Source: CBDDEC01 sp965226785 (GTDB lineage Bacteria; Chloroflexota; Dehalococcoidia; UBA2979). From it: 64,000 nucleotides of DNA. The notes under the pieces are model-generated. The model was given only the letters and a program-made list of their open reading frames with translations. It searched no databases and was not told the origin of the DNA. Of the stretch, positions 51,601 through 60,748 are shown in pieces. The stretch is taken from assembly GCA_965226785.1 (NCBI GenBank), contig CBDDEC010000003.1:558001-622000 (forward strand), in the 5' to 3' direction. How positions within the stretch are numbered: the first letter of the stretch is position 1; every line of letters starts with the position of its first letter. The position numbers and the translations under genes are program-made.

Positions 51601-52368
51601 ATGGGCGACACGGTGTTGTACGAGCGCGAAGGCCACATCGCGACGATCACCTACAACCGACCGGAGGCGCTGAACGCGATCAACGCTGAGTTGCGCGCGG
51701 ACCTCAACGCCGCGTGGGCGGAGTTTCGCGAGGACGAAGAGGCGTGGGTCGGCATCGTCACCGGCGCCGGCCGTGCCTTCAGCGCCGGAGCGGACCTCAA
51801 GGACCAGGGCGGGCAGCAGTCCGGGACGTTCTGGGAGGTGCCCAGCTTCACCTCGCTCGAGAGCGGGCTGGAGATCTGGAAGCCCACCATCGCCGCCGTC
51901 AACGGTTACGCCCTCGGCTTCGCGCTGACGCTCGTCGCCGCCTGCGACTTCGTGATTGCCAGCGACCGCGCCGAGTTCGGCTTCCCCGAGGTGCGCATCG
52001 GCGTCCCTACGATCCAGGGCGCGGTGCGCATGCCCAAGAAGGTCGGCTGGCAGAACGCGATGGAACTGCTCCTGATCGGCGAGCGCGTCGACGCGGAGCG
52101 GGCGAAGGAGATGGGGCTCGTCTGGAAGGTCGTCGAACACGACAGCCTCCTTGACGAAGCGAACGCCCTCGCCGAACGGCTGCTGCTTTCGGCGCCGCTC
52201 GCCGTGCGCGCAACCAAGGAGGTCGCCCACCGCGGCCAGGAGCTGCCGTTCGACCAGGCGATCCGCTTCGGCGAAACGATGCGCCGTGTCGCCCGCGGCA
52301 CGAACGACGCCAAGGAGGGCCCGGGCGCGTTCCGCGAGAAGCGGCAGGCGAAGTGGACGGGGAGTTAG
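51601..52368 (+). CDS. enoyl-CoA hydratase/isomerase family protein
   Basis: 255 residues: ITYNRPEALNAINAEL, oxyanion segment GAGRAFSAGADLKDQGG, AVNGYALGFALTLVAACDFV, and PEVRIGVPTIQGAVRMPKKVG. Crotonase fold. ATG 51601 has GGGAGG upstream at the right spacing; the upstream frame belongs to the broken MOSC gene. It likely works with the acyl-CoA dehydrogenase that follows in the same direction. Confidence 0.94.
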   Translation: MGDTVLYEREGHIATITYNRPEALNAINAELRADLNAAWAEFREDEEAWVGIVTGAGRAFSAGADLKDQGGQQSGTFWEVPSFTSLESGLEIWKPTIAAVNGYALGFALTLVAACDFVIASDRAEFGFPEVRIGVPTIQGAVRMPKKVGWQNAMELLLIGERVDAERAKEMGLVWKVVEHDSLLDEANALAERLLLSAPLAVRATKEVAHRGQELPFDQAIRFGETMRRVARGTNDAKEGPGAFREKRQAKWTGS

Positions 52369-52500
52369 CCCTCGGACGTTAGCCGCCCGGCTAAACCCTG
52401 ACGTGCGCTGGAAGTTTGCTTGTAGGGTCGCCTAGAATCGGGCGACATCGCTGGCGGCTGAGAGCCGAGGCCGTCGCGGGCAGATTGGACACCCGACACC

Positions 52501-53709
52501 ATGGTCGATTTCGCTGACAGCCCCGAGCAGGCCGAGTTCCGCAAGGAGGTCGAGGCGTTCTTCGAGGAACGCTTCCCGGAGGGGCTGCGCATCAGCTCGT
52601 CCGAGGACCCGCGCGCCCAGTTCGAGCGCGCCCAGGGGCCCGAACGCAGCGAAGCGACGAAGGAGTGGCGCGGCGCGTTGGTCGAGAAGGGCTGGATCGC
52701 CCCGGCCTGGCCGCAGCAGTACGGCGGCGCGGACCTCTCGCCGATGGAGCAGTTCATCCTCAACGAGACCGTCGCCGAGTCCGGCGCCCCGAGGATGGGC
52801 GTGCCTGATGTCGGTTCGACGATCATGGTGCACGGCAGCGAGGAGCAGAAAGCGGAGTTCCTGCCGCCGATGGTGCGCGGTGAGACGCGCTGGTGCCAGG
52901 GCTACTCAGAGCCAGGCTCCGGTTCCGACCTCGCCTCGCTGCAGACGCGCGCGATTCGTGATGGCGACGACTTCGTCATCAACGGCCAGAAGATCTGGAC
53001 CTCCGGCGCCCACCTCGCCAACATGATCTTCGCGCTTGTGCGCACCGACCCGGAGGCGCCGAAGCACCGCGGCATCACCTACCTGCTGGCCTCGATGGAG
53101 AGCCCGGGGATCGAGGTGCGGCCGCTGGTCCAGATGTCCGACGCGCGAGGCTTCAACGAGGTGTTCTTCGAGGACGTGCGCGTCCCGGTCAAGAACGCCG
53201 TCGGCGAGATCAATCGCGGCTGGTACGTCGGCGCGACGCACCTCGACTTCGAGCGCTCCTCGATCGGCAACGCCGTAGGGCAGCAGCGCATGCTCGATGG
53301 GCTGCTGCCCTACCTGCAGGCCGAGCGCGACTCAGAGAGCGGTCGATCGAGGCTGAACCAGCCGGGCGCTCCACGCACGGAGTTCGCCGACCGCTACATC
53401 GAGACCGCCGTTGCGAAGACCCTGTCGCAGCGCGTGATCTCGATGCAGTCGCGCGGGCTGATCCCGAACTACGAGGCGTCGATGACCAAGGTCTTCTCGA
53501 CCGAGTTCAACCAGCGCATCGCCCGTACGGCAACGAAGCTGCTGGGCAAGTACGGCGATCTGCGCGACCGCGACAGTGACCACACACCGATGCGTGGGCG
53601 CTGGGCGACGATGTACCTCTCGACCGTCTCCTCGACGATCGCGGGCGGCACGTCAGAGATTCAGCGCAACGTGATCGCCACGCGCGGGCTCGGGCTGCCG
53701 CGCGGCTAG
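52501..53709 (+). CDS. acyl-CoA dehydrogenase
   Basis: 402 residues. Features: AWPQQYGGADLSPMEQF, the FAD-binding motif QGYSEPGSGSDLASLQTRA, FVINGQKIWTSGAHLANMIF, DVRVPVKNAVGEIN, RSSIGNAVGQQRMLDGLLP, and the C-terminal SSTIAGGTSEIQRNVIATRG. A general FAD-dependent fatty/branched acyl-CoA dehydrogenase. ATG 52501 follows a Shine-Dalgarno-poor leader; no better start is near. Terminated by a strong hairpin. Confidence 0.95.
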   Translation: MVDFADSPEQAEFRKEVEAFFEERFPEGLRISSSEDPRAQFERAQGPERSEATKEWRGALVEKGWIAPAWPQQYGGADLSPMEQFILNETVAESGAPRMGVPDVGSTIMVHGSEEQKAEFLPPMVRGETRWCQGYSEPGSGSDLASLQTRAIRDGDDFVINGQKIWTSGAHLANMIFALVRTDPEAPKHRGITYLLASMESPGIEVRPLVQMSDARGFNEVFFEDVRVPVKNAVGEINRGWYVGATHLDFERSSIGNAVGQQRMLDGLLPYLQAERDSESGRSRLNQPGAPRTEFADRYIETAVAKTLSQRVISMQSRGLIPNYEASMTKVFSTEFNQRIARTATKLLGKYGDLRDRDSDHTPMRGRWATMYLSTVSSTIAGGTSEIQRNVIATRGLGLPRG

Positions 53710-53731
53710 TCCCTCGAGGTTTGCAGACACG

Positions 53732-53761
53732 AACAGGCCCGGCATCCGCCGGGCCTGTTTT
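53732..53761 (+). terminator. strong intrinsic terminator
   Basis: 12-bp perfect stem AACAGGCCCGGC / GCCGGGCCTGTT with a 4-base loop and a T-run, 20 bases after the acyl-CoA dehydrogenase stop. It also separates the convergent small gene. Confidence 0.85.
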
Positions 53762-53784
53762 CGATCTGGCCGATCGGCCAAGGG

Positions 53785-54084
53785 CTACGTGCGCGTGCCC
53801 TTGAACGTGCCAGAGCCGAACGAGCCGAACTGTACGGTGCCGCCGATGTCGTCGCCTTCGACCTTGCCGGCGAAGTCGATCTTCATCTCGCCCATCTGCC
53901 CGTTCACGGTGGCGCTCCAGGCGACGTCCTCGCCTTCGACCGTGCCACCCTCGAAGGGCTGGTTGCCCTGCGGGCCGTCGAAACTGCCGCTCAGGGAGCC
54001 GCCGTCGGAGGTCAGGATGAGCTTGCCAGGGCGGTCGCCCATTGGCGTGCCGAGTGTGATGTCGTATGTGCCGTCTACGGCCAT
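53785..54084 (-). CDS. small beta-strand protein, unknown function
   Basis: 99 residues: MAVDGTYDITLGTPMGDRPG, then repeating strands of the form GSLSGSF, GGTVEGEDVAWSATV and GTVQFGSFGSGTFKGTRT. The repetitive Gly/Thr-rich strand pattern suggests a small beta-barrel or sandwich; similar stand-alone proteins are found widely in high-GC bacteria. No signal peptide. GGGG lies ahead of ATG 54084. Confidence 0.7.
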   Translation of the reverse strand: MAVDGTYDITLGTPMGDRPGKLILTSDGGSLSGSFDGPQGNQPFEGGTVEGEDVAWSATVNGQMGEMKIDFAGKVEGDDIGGTVQFGSFGSGTFKGTRT

Positions 54085-54214
54085 GGGTGTCCCCTACTGC
54101 TTCTGCGGAGTGCGCTATCCGCCGCACCCGCAGGGCACGCTACCAGATGCGCTGCGAGTCAGACAGTGCGTCGAGGCGTGCTGAACGTTCGAGGATCGGA
54201 GACGATAGATCGCG

Positions 54215-55456
54215 ATGCCTCAACGTCTCTTTGCAGCCCTCGCCGCTCCGCTGTTGCTGGCCGCCGCTTGCGGCGGCTCCAGTACGCCAGACGCGACGCC
54301 GACCGCGACGGTCACGCCCTCGGCGACCGTCGAGGCGACGCCGACGCTGGTCGAGCAACTCGACGAGATTGAGGCGCGGGTACGTGAGATCCGCGGGCTC
54401 GAGAGTGGCGACGGGTTCGAGGTGCGCTTCACCAGCGAGAGTGGGCTCGCGGATGCGCTCGGCTCGATTCAAGGCCCCGATCCCGCCGCTGGGAGCCTGG
54501 TCACAGCGCTCGGCCTGGGCGATGCCCAGGTGCTGAACGGCCTCGCGGGACCGGAATCGGGAGCGTTCGTGAGCGCCCCGGCCACGATCTTCGTGGTCGG
54601 TTCCCCGGCGGACGGGCTCGACGAGAACGAGATCTCCATCTATGTGCACGAATACGTGCACTTCCTCCAGTCGGCCACCTTCGAGCGCCCGGCGCTTGGG
54701 CCGGGTGACATCGACGGCGAGTTTGCCCAGACTGCGTTGCGCGAGGGTGACGCGGTCACCACCGAGCGCGCGTACCAGCGGCGCTATCTTGAGACGGTGC
54801 GACCGGAGCTCGAGCAGTCCTTCGGCACCACGATGTCGGAGCGTTTCGATGCATCGCTCACGCTCTTCGTCTACGGCGGTGGCCCGGCCTTCGTCGAGGC
54901 GGTCGGCGGCGCCGGTTCGGCGGTCGTCGACGGGCTGTTCGAAGGCTCACTCACTACCGAGCAGGTGATTCATCCTGAGAAGCTCGCCGCCGGCGAGGTG
55001 GGGCGGGTAGTCGACGAGGACGCGCTGTTGCGAGAGCTTGGACTCGACCCCTCGACGGTGATCGACCGAGCGGTGATGGGCGAGTTCTTCTACCTCGGAT
55101 GGCTGAGCGCGATGGGAAGCGGCACCGCGTTCTCGGGCGCTACCGGGTGGAACGGTGACCTCGCTGTCGTGGTCGCCGAGGAGGATGGATTCGTCTTCGC
55201 GTTCCGCATCGAGTGGGACGCTCCAGCCTCGGATGCGGCCGAGTTCGACATTGCGGTGCGGTCCGGCCTCGACGTGGCACCCCCACGGAGCGAAACGCAG
55301 CCCACCTTCCTTAGGATGTCGCCGGGGCAGTACGACGCCTGGCAGGGTCCTGGCGGCGTGATCGGCGTCGGCACGACGGGCGGCCAGACCACGATGATCA
55401 TCGCGCCGAGCCGGGCCCGCATGGAACAGCTGCTGGCCACTGTGCTCGGACCCTAG
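54215..55456 (+). CDS. lipoprotein with an HEYVH putative zinc-protease motif
   Basis: 413 residues. The N-terminus is a lipoprotein signal (LLLAAACGGSSTPDATPTA) followed by a Thr/Pro-rich linker. The only catalytic-looking motif is HEYVH in SIYVHEYVHFLQSATFERP, matching the HExxH core of zinc proteases; a candidate further ligand is EGDAVTTERAYQRRY about 40 residues on. No known family signature is recognised, and peptidase activity is unproven. Extracytoplasmic, membrane-anchored. Confidence 0.75.
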   Translation: MPQRLFAALAAPLLLAAACGGSSTPDATPTATVTPSATVEATPTLVEQLDEIEARVREIRGLESGDGFEVRFTSESGLADALGSIQGPDPAAGSLVTALGLGDAQVLNGLAGPESGAFVSAPATIFVVGSPADGLDENEISIYVHEYVHFLQSATFERPALGPGDIDGEFAQTALREGDAVTTERAYQRRYLETVRPELEQSFGTTMSERFDASLTLFVYGGGPAFVEAVGGAGSAVVDGLFEGSLTTEQVIHPEKLAAGEVGRVVDEDALLRELGLDPSTVIDRAVMGEFFYLGWLSAMGSGTAFSGATGWNGDLAVVVAEEDGFVFAFRIEWDAPASDAAEFDIAVRSGLDVAPPRSETQPTFLRMSPGQYDAWQGPGGVIGVGTTGGQTTMIIAPSRARMEQLLATVLGP

Positions 55457-55806
55457 CTCGCCTCCTCGGCGGAGAGGATCGCCTCGAGGGTGTACTCGTA
55501 GTACGTGATCGCCTCGCTGAGGCTGAAGTCCTGGCGCACGTAGTTGATGCTCGGCGCGCCCGCGAGGACGGACTCGCGCGTCAGGTTCGCGCCGAGCGCT
55601 GGCCAGCGCATGACGGCGGGGATGTCGTGGCCGGGGCGCAGCTCGATGCGGGCGTCGAGGAGTTTCGGGTGGAGGTCGAGCAGCCGCAGGTAGGCCTCGA
55701 CGCACTTGTGGACCACGTCCGTGGCTCGCGCCTCGCCGATCAGCTCATTGGCCCTCGACAGCAGGGCGCGCAGGTCCTCGTCCACGATCTCCGCCGGCCG
55801 GGCCAC
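55453..55806 (-). CDS. small hypothetical protein
   Basis: 117 residues from GTG 55806 (an ATG at 55830 would add 8 residues ahead of the visible GGGGAGGGGG ribosome site). Contains VDEDLRALLSRANELIGEARATD and LRLLDLHPKLLDARIELRPGHD, mostly alpha-helical. No family recognised. Its stop overlaps the end of the convergent lipoprotein gene by four bases. Confidence 0.65.
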   Translation of the reverse strand: MARPAEIVDEDLRALLSRANELIGEARATDVVHKCVEAYLRLLDLHPKLLDARIELRPGHDIPAVMRWPALGANLTRESVLAGAPSINYVRQDFSLSEAITYYEYTLEAILSAEEAS

Positions 55807-55870
55807 GGGTGACCCCCTCCCCTGCGGCATCGACAGGGTGTTGCGCGGGCGGCGAGCGTGTCAAGACCGC

Positions 55871-56485
55871 TCAGCGGTCCCGGGCGAGGTACTCGTCGAA
55901 CCAGTCGAGCAACAGTTGCCGCACCTCGGCGCGGCGCTGGCGCAGCGAGTGCGTCGCGCCGTCGAGGAGCTCCAGTCGCCTCGGCTCCCCCGCCATCTCG
56001 TGCAGCAGCTCGGAGCACTGCGGCGAGAGTCGGATGTCTTCGCGCCCGTGGATCAACAGGAGCGGTGTCGGCGCGAGCTGCGGTGTGCGTTGCGCGCCGG
56101 CGGTCTGCGTCGCCAGCGTGGCTACCGCGGCCACGGCTGGCGCGCGGATGCCCGCCTCGATCACCACCGCGCCGCCGAAGGAGTGGCCCACGAGGCCGAT
56201 GCGACGCGCCCCGCGCTCCTCGAGCGCCCCGATGCCATGCAGCAGATCGTACACGGCCTCCTCGACATCGTTCGGGAACTGGTGAATCCGGAAGTCGAGC
56301 CGCAGCGAGGTGATACCGCGCTCCGCGAAGTCCTCGACGAGCGTCGGGTAGAGCCCCTCCGCCGGTCCCTCGAACCCACCGTCGGCGCCGCCGACCATCG
56401 CCACCGCGCCGGTCGCGCCTTCGACGGCGTCGAGCAGTACTGGGATCGGCCCGCGCGCCGAAGAGAGGTCGAGTTGCTCGGTCAT
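55871..56485 (-). CDS. alpha/beta hydrolase (dienelactone-hydrolase-like)
   Basis: 204 residues. Nucleophile Ser in GHSFGGAVV, acid in HGREDIRLSP, His in DGATHSLRQ. It has no cap domain; the compact length and GADGGFEGPAEGLYP loop resemble dienelactone-hydrolase or alpha/beta-type esterases. Intracellular. It precedes the hypothetical gene by 65 bases and follows the SIS gene by 14 bases, within one minus-strand run. Confidence 0.9.
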   Translation of the reverse strand: MTEQLDLSSARGPIPVLLDAVEGATGAVAMVGGADGGFEGPAEGLYPTLVEDFAERGITSLRLDFRIHQFPNDVEEAVYDLLHGIGALEERGARRIGLVGHSFGGAVVIEAGIRAPAVAAVATLATQTAGAQRTPQLAPTPLLLIHGREDIRLSPQCSELLHEMAGEPRRLELLDGATHSLRQRRAEVRQLLLDWFDEYLARDR

Positions 56486-56499
56486 CGCTGCATGCGGTG

Positions 56500-57549
56500 C
56501 TAGAGGCCGAAGCGGTCGCGGCCCTCGACCATGCCGGGATGGTCGAGACGGAAGTTGTCGCCATCAACATCGGCCAGGGCGGCGAGGTGCCCGGCCAGCA
56601 GCTGCGCTGGCACGATCTCCACGAGCGGCGCCAGCTGCTCGCCGACATCGGTCACCGGCAGCCACGCGCTCGCCTCGGGCCCCTCGACGGGCGCGATCCA
56701 GGCGACGTGGCAGCCCAGGAGCTGCGCCCAGCTGGCGGCATCGTGCGAGCGTTCGAGGACCGCGCCCGGTCCCGCGAAGACCAGGCACGCCTCGTCGTCG
56801 CGGACCTGTACTTGCGGTCCGTGCAGGAACTGCTCGACCGCGTGCGCTCGCACCGCGTAGCGCGCCGCCTCCGCCACCTTGATCGCGACCTCGTGCGCGC
56901 TCACCTCGTGCGGTCCTCCGCCGAGCGCGATCAGTGAGCGCCGGCCGTGCCAGGTGCGCGCGAGGTCGGCCACGCGGTCCTCGAGCTCGAGCGCGTCGGA
57001 CATGGCAGGCGCCACCGCGGCGAGGTCGCCCACGGCGCCGGACTGGACAGCGTCGGCGATGCGCGCCGTCATCAGCATCGCGGCCGTGTGCGACACGGTG
57101 AACATCGCCGAGGTCTCGCGCGGCACCGTGCGGATCACCACCGTCGACTCGCCCATGTCGCCGGCCGTCAGCTCCGACTCCGTACTCGTCAGCAGGACTG
57201 TCGGCACGCCGCGGTCGCGCAGCCAGCCGAGGGCGTCCTTCGAGAAGCGCTTGGCGCCGCTGTGCGTGTAGACGATCGCGGCGTCGTTCGGCCCGAGGTC
57301 CGGTGGGTAGAGCGCGAAGTCCGCCGAGGACCAGACCGCGGTGTCGACCCCAGCCGCCCGCAGCATCCAGCCGCCGGCTGAGGCGGCGTTCCACGAAGTC
57401 CCGATCCCGACCGTGACCACGCGCCGCGCGTCCGCGACCACGTCCGCCGCATCCTCGACCGGTTCGGGCGCCGACAGCACGCGGTCAAGCTCCGCGGGCT
57501 GGCTGCGAATCTGCGCGTAGAGCCGATAGTCACTGATGCTGCGCGTCAC
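56500..57549 (-). CDS. SIS-domain sugar isomerase/aminotransferase-like protein
   Basis: 349 residues. The first SIS domain begins VVTVGIGTSWNAASAGGWML with the Ser/Thr-rich phosphosugar loop, and TSTESELTA follows; the second half has AGPGAVLERSHDAASWAQLL. Like the isomerase half of GlmS it binds a sugar phosphate, but there is no glutaminase domain. The GTG at 57549 overlaps the TGA of the DinB gene (GTGA) and has a long GGAGGAGGGGGAGG upstream. Confidence 0.88.
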   Translation of the reverse strand: MTRSISDYRLYAQIRSQPAELDRVLSAPEPVEDAADVVADARRVVTVGIGTSWNAASAGGWMLRAAGVDTAVWSSADFALYPPDLGPNDAAIVYTHSGAKRFSKDALGWLRDRGVPTVLLTSTESELTAGDMGESTVVIRTVPRETSAMFTVSHTAAMLMTARIADAVQSGAVGDLAAVAPAMSDALELEDRVADLARTWHGRRSLIALGGGPHEVSAHEVAIKVAEAARYAVRAHAVEQFLHGPQVQVRDDEACLVFAGPGAVLERSHDAASWAQLLGCHVAWIAPVEGPEASAWLPVTDVGEQLAPLVEIVPAQLLAGHLAALADVDGDNFRLDHPGMVEGRDRFGL

Positions 57550-58028
57550 GCCTCCCCCTCCTCCTGCCGACCGAGGCGATACCAGGCCTCGGACGGTGCG
57601 TCCGTCGGTCCGTCCTGCTGGCCGATCAGCAGCCAGCACTGGCCTCGATGCTCCGCGCCATGCAACGCCAGGTGCAAGAGCACCTCGTCGACGCGCTGCT
57701 CGAAGCGCCGGCCCTCGCTGTTCTGCGACTCGAAGCGGGCACGCAGGGCCCGCTCGTTGATCCGATCAAGGATGTCCGTGATGTGGGCTTGGGCACTGCC
57801 GCTCAGCGCCGTGATCTCCTCGACGCTGCGCGCCCCCCACTCGAGGTCCGCGTGCGGCTGGCTGCCGTCGATGCGCGAGGACCAGTTCTCGATCGCGGCG
57901 AAGATGTGCCAGGCGATCGCGCGCAGCTCGTCGCTCGGCGCCTCGACCTGGTTGAGCGCGAGGACCATGCCGTCGTTCGACCAGCGGTCGAAGGCGAAGA
58001 GCTGTCGCGCCGCATCGAGCGAGTACAT
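57546..58028 (-). CDS. DinB-superfamily protein
   Basis: 160 residues from ATG 58028. YSLDAARQLFAFDRWSNDGM opens the four-helix bundle; His65-ish in IAWHIFAAIENWSSR and the HGAEHRGQCWLLIG pair supply the metal-binding His triad. DinB proteins are metal-dependent, often bacillithiol- or mycothiol-linked transferases of unknown substrate. Coupled by GTGA to the SIS-domain gene. Confidence 0.88.
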   Translation of the reverse strand: MYSLDAARQLFAFDRWSNDGMVLALNQVEAPSDELRAIAWHIFAAIENWSSRIDGSQPHADLEWGARSVEEITALSGSAQAHITDILDRINERALRARFESQNSEGRRFEQRVDEVLLHLALHGAEHRGQCWLLIGQQDGPTDAPSEAWYRLGRQEEGEA

Positions 58029-58136
58029 GCCTGGCCCCCTCTGCCGCCGCCCCCAGCCGCCGCCCCTGCGGCAGTCTACCCAGCTAAGGGCGAGGACGTG
58101 CATAATCGTCCGGAGCCGCTGACCTCGGAGGGATCG

Positions 58137-59405
58137 ATGAGCGAGCTGCCGCTGCCACTTGATGGCGTGCGCGTCTGTGACTTCTCGTGGATCGTCGCTG
58201 GCCCACAGGCCACGCGCATCGTCGCCGACCTCGGCGCAGACGTGATCAAGGTCGAGAACGAGTCTTACCTCGACTCGATGCGTCTCGGCCTCCAGACCAA
58301 CCCGTCAGAGCCCTCCTACAACGGCAGCGGCTTCCACTCGAACTTCAACCGCAACAAGCGCGGCATCACCGCCAACATCCACCATCCGAGGGGTCGCGAG
58401 GCCGTCGAGCGCCTGTTGGCCGAGTCCGATGCGGTGATCGAGAACTTCAGTGCCGGCGCGTTCGCTCGTATGGGCTTCAGCTGGGAGCGGCTCCAGGAGA
58501 TCAACCCTCGCCTCGTTTACGTCTCGCTTTCCGGCTTCGGCCACACCGGGCGCGACGAGAGCTACGTGACGTGGGGACCGACGGCGCAGGCGGTCTCGGG
58601 CGCGACTCAGATGTCCGGGATGCCCGACCGGCCGCCCGCCGGCTGGGGCTACTCCTACCTCGACCACACCGCCGGCTTCTACGGCGCGATCGCCATCCTG
58701 ATGGGCCTGCACCACCGCGACCGCACGGGCGAGGGTCAGCATGTCGACATGGCGCAGATCGAAACGGGGATGGTCCTGACCGGCGTGCCCGTCCTCGACG
58801 CGCAGGTCAACGGGCACGACTACGTTCGCGCCGGCAACCGCTCCCGCTACCCCGCCATTGCGCCGCACGGCGTCTACCGCTGCGCCGAGGACCATCGCGC
58901 CTCGCCCGAGATGTCCGACCACGAAGTGACCGACGACAACTGGCTCGCCATCGTCGCCGAGAGCGAGGAGCAGTGGAGGGCGCTCTGCGAAGTCCTCGAC
59001 ACGCCCGCGCTCGCCACCGACGACCGCTTCGCCTCGAACGAGGCGCGTCTGGCGCACCAGGACGCCCTCGACGCCGCAATCACGGAGCGCACGAGGCAGC
59101 GCGACGCGTTCGACCTGATGTACGCGCTGCAGGCGGCGGGCGTGCCCGCTGGCGCCTGTCAGCGCTACGACGACAAGCTCGACCGCGACCCACAGCATGC
59201 GGCGCGCGGGTTCTACCGCACCGCGCCGCACGAGGTGCTCGGCGAGCACCACTACGAGGGCTACCCGGTGACGTTCTCCGACGCGCGCTGGCGCATGGAC
59301 CACGGCGCGCCGCTCGTTGGCGAGCACACCGCCGAGGTGCTGATGGACCTGCTCGGGTTCACCTCGGAAGAGCTGGCCGAGATGATCGGCGAGGCCGCCG
59401 TATGA
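58137..59405 (+). CDS. CaiB/BaiF class III CoA-transferase, Asp-containing subunit
   Basis: 422 residues: GVRVCDFSWIVAGPQATRIV, LGADVIKVENESYLDSM, SDAVIENFSAGAFARMG. The helix with the acyl-accepting Asp reads YSYLDHTAGFYGA (Asp176), then LHHRDRTGEGQHVDMAQIE. GGAGGGATCG lies before ATG 58137. Its last codons overlap the start of the next CoA-transferase (ATGA). A functional CoA-transferase; the likely acceptor is a carboxylic acid of the degradation pathways nearby. Confidence 0.94.
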   Translation: MSELPLPLDGVRVCDFSWIVAGPQATRIVADLGADVIKVENESYLDSMRLGLQTNPSEPSYNGSGFHSNFNRNKRGITANIHHPRGREAVERLLAESDAVIENFSAGAFARMGFSWERLQEINPRLVYVSLSGFGHTGRDESYVTWGPTAQAVSGATQMSGMPDRPPAGWGYSYLDHTAGFYGAIAILMGLHHRDRTGEGQHVDMAQIETGMVLTGVPVLDAQVNGHDYVRAGNRSRYPAIAPHGVYRCAEDHRASPEMSDHEVTDDNWLAIVAESEEQWRALCEVLDTPALATDDRFASNEARLAHQDALDAAITERTRQRDAFDLMYALQAAGVPAGACQRYDDKLDRDPQHAARGFYRTAPHEVLGEHHYEGYPVTFSDARWRMDHGAPLVGEHTAEVLMDLLGFTSEELAEMIGEAAV

Positions 59406-60706
59406 CCGCGAGCGAGACGCCGGAGGTCACGCCGCCCCCGCCGATCGATGGCCCCGGACCCCTCGAGGGCCTCCGCGCCGTCGAGGTTGGCGACTTCGGC
59501 GAGGTGGCCGGCAAACTCCTCGCCGATGCAGGCGTCGAGGTCGTGCGCGTCGAGCCTCGCACAGGCGCCCGGAGCCGCCACAGCGGACCGTTCGTTGGCG
59601 ACGAGCCGGGCGTCGATCGCAGCCTCTCCTTCGCGGCGCGCAACACTTCCAAGCGCAGCGTCACGCTGGACCTCGCGACCGAAGCGGGCGCGGACCTGTT
59701 CCGTCGCCTCGTGGGCCGCGCCGACATCGTCATCGACAGCGCTGGTGTCGATGTCCTCGCTGGGCTCGGCGTGGGGTACGACTCGTTCGAGGATGCGCCG
59801 GGCCTGCTCTGGTGCTCGCTCACGCCGTTCGGGCTGACCGGCCCCTGGCGCGGTTGGCCCTGGCTCGACCTCGTCAGCCTGGCCCTCGGCGGACCGATGA
59901 TGAGCACCGGCTACGACGACCACGACGTGCCGCCGATCCGTGCTGACGGCGAGCATTCGGTCGCCATCAGCAACGAGTACGCCGTCACAGGCATCCTCGC
60001 AGCGCTGCACATGCGCGGCGGCGATGGCCCCGCCGCGGGGCGCGGGCAGCTGCTCGATGTCTCCGCCCACGAGGCGATCAGTGCCACGACCGAGGGCTCG
60101 TTCCCCAACTGGGAGTACCTGCGCCGCATCGTCGGTCGCCAGACCGGCCGCCACGCGGCCGCCATCATGACCGCCCCCTGGCAGTACCAGTGCGCCGACG
60201 GCGAGTACATCCTGCTGATGGGCGGCGGCATCCCGCGCGACCAGCGCATCCTCGCCGCCCTGCTGGCGTGGATGGACGAGCACGACGCCGCCGAGGACCT
60301 GCACGATCCGCAATACGTGGAGGTGCTCTACCGCGACCCCACGCTGCGGCCAGAGGCGCGCCGGCACGTAGCCGAGGTGATCGGCCGCTTCGTTCAGCAG
60401 CTGCCGGCCGAGGAGGTCTACCGTCGCGGCCAGTCGCTGCACCTCCCCTGGGGTCGCGTGCGGCGGCCTGAACAAAACCTCGACGACCCGCACTGGACCG
60501 AGCGCGGCTTCTGGTGGGAGGGCGAGGTGCCCGGCCACGACGAGCCGGTGCGCTACCCCGGCGCCCCCTATCGCTTCACGAAGAGCCCCGTGCGCATGCG
60601 CCGCCGCCCACCGCTCCTCGGCGAGCACAACACCGAGGTCTTTGCGGGCGAGCTAGGCCTGACGACGGAAGAGCTGACCGCGCTCGCGCGTGAGGACGTG
60701 ATCTAG
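59402..60706 (+). CDS. CaiB/BaiF class III CoA-transferase, Asp-lacking partner
   Basis: 434 residues: GLRAVEVGDFGEVAGKLLAD, ADAGVEVVRVEPRTGARSRH, FGLTGPWRGWPWLDLVSLA. In the position of the catalytic Asp the helix before ALHMRGG reads VAISNEYAVTGIL with no Asp. It starts inside the previous gene's stop (ATGA), so the two are made together, as in heteromeric CoA-transferases where only one subunit is catalytic. Pair A at 2662-5138 has the same make-up in reverse order. Confidence 0.93.
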   Translation: MTASETPEVTPPPPIDGPGPLEGLRAVEVGDFGEVAGKLLADAGVEVVRVEPRTGARSRHSGPFVGDEPGVDRSLSFAARNTSKRSVTLDLATEAGADLFRRLVGRADIVIDSAGVDVLAGLGVGYDSFEDAPGLLWCSLTPFGLTGPWRGWPWLDLVSLALGGPMMSTGYDDHDVPPIRADGEHSVAISNEYAVTGILAALHMRGGDGPAAGRGQLLDVSAHEAISATTEGSFPNWEYLRRIVGRQTGRHAAAIMTAPWQYQCADGEYILLMGGGIPRDQRILAALLAWMDEHDAAEDLHDPQYVEVLYRDPTLRPEARRHVAEVIGRFVQQLPAEEVYRRGQSLHLPWGRVRRPEQNLDDPHWTERGFWWEGEVPGHDEPVRYPGAPYRFTKSPVRMRRRPPLLGEHNTEVFAGELGLTTEELTALAREDVI

Positions 60707-60748
60707 GGCGGCCCGAGGCCCTCCGCCGCTCGATCCGGGACCTTGTGG

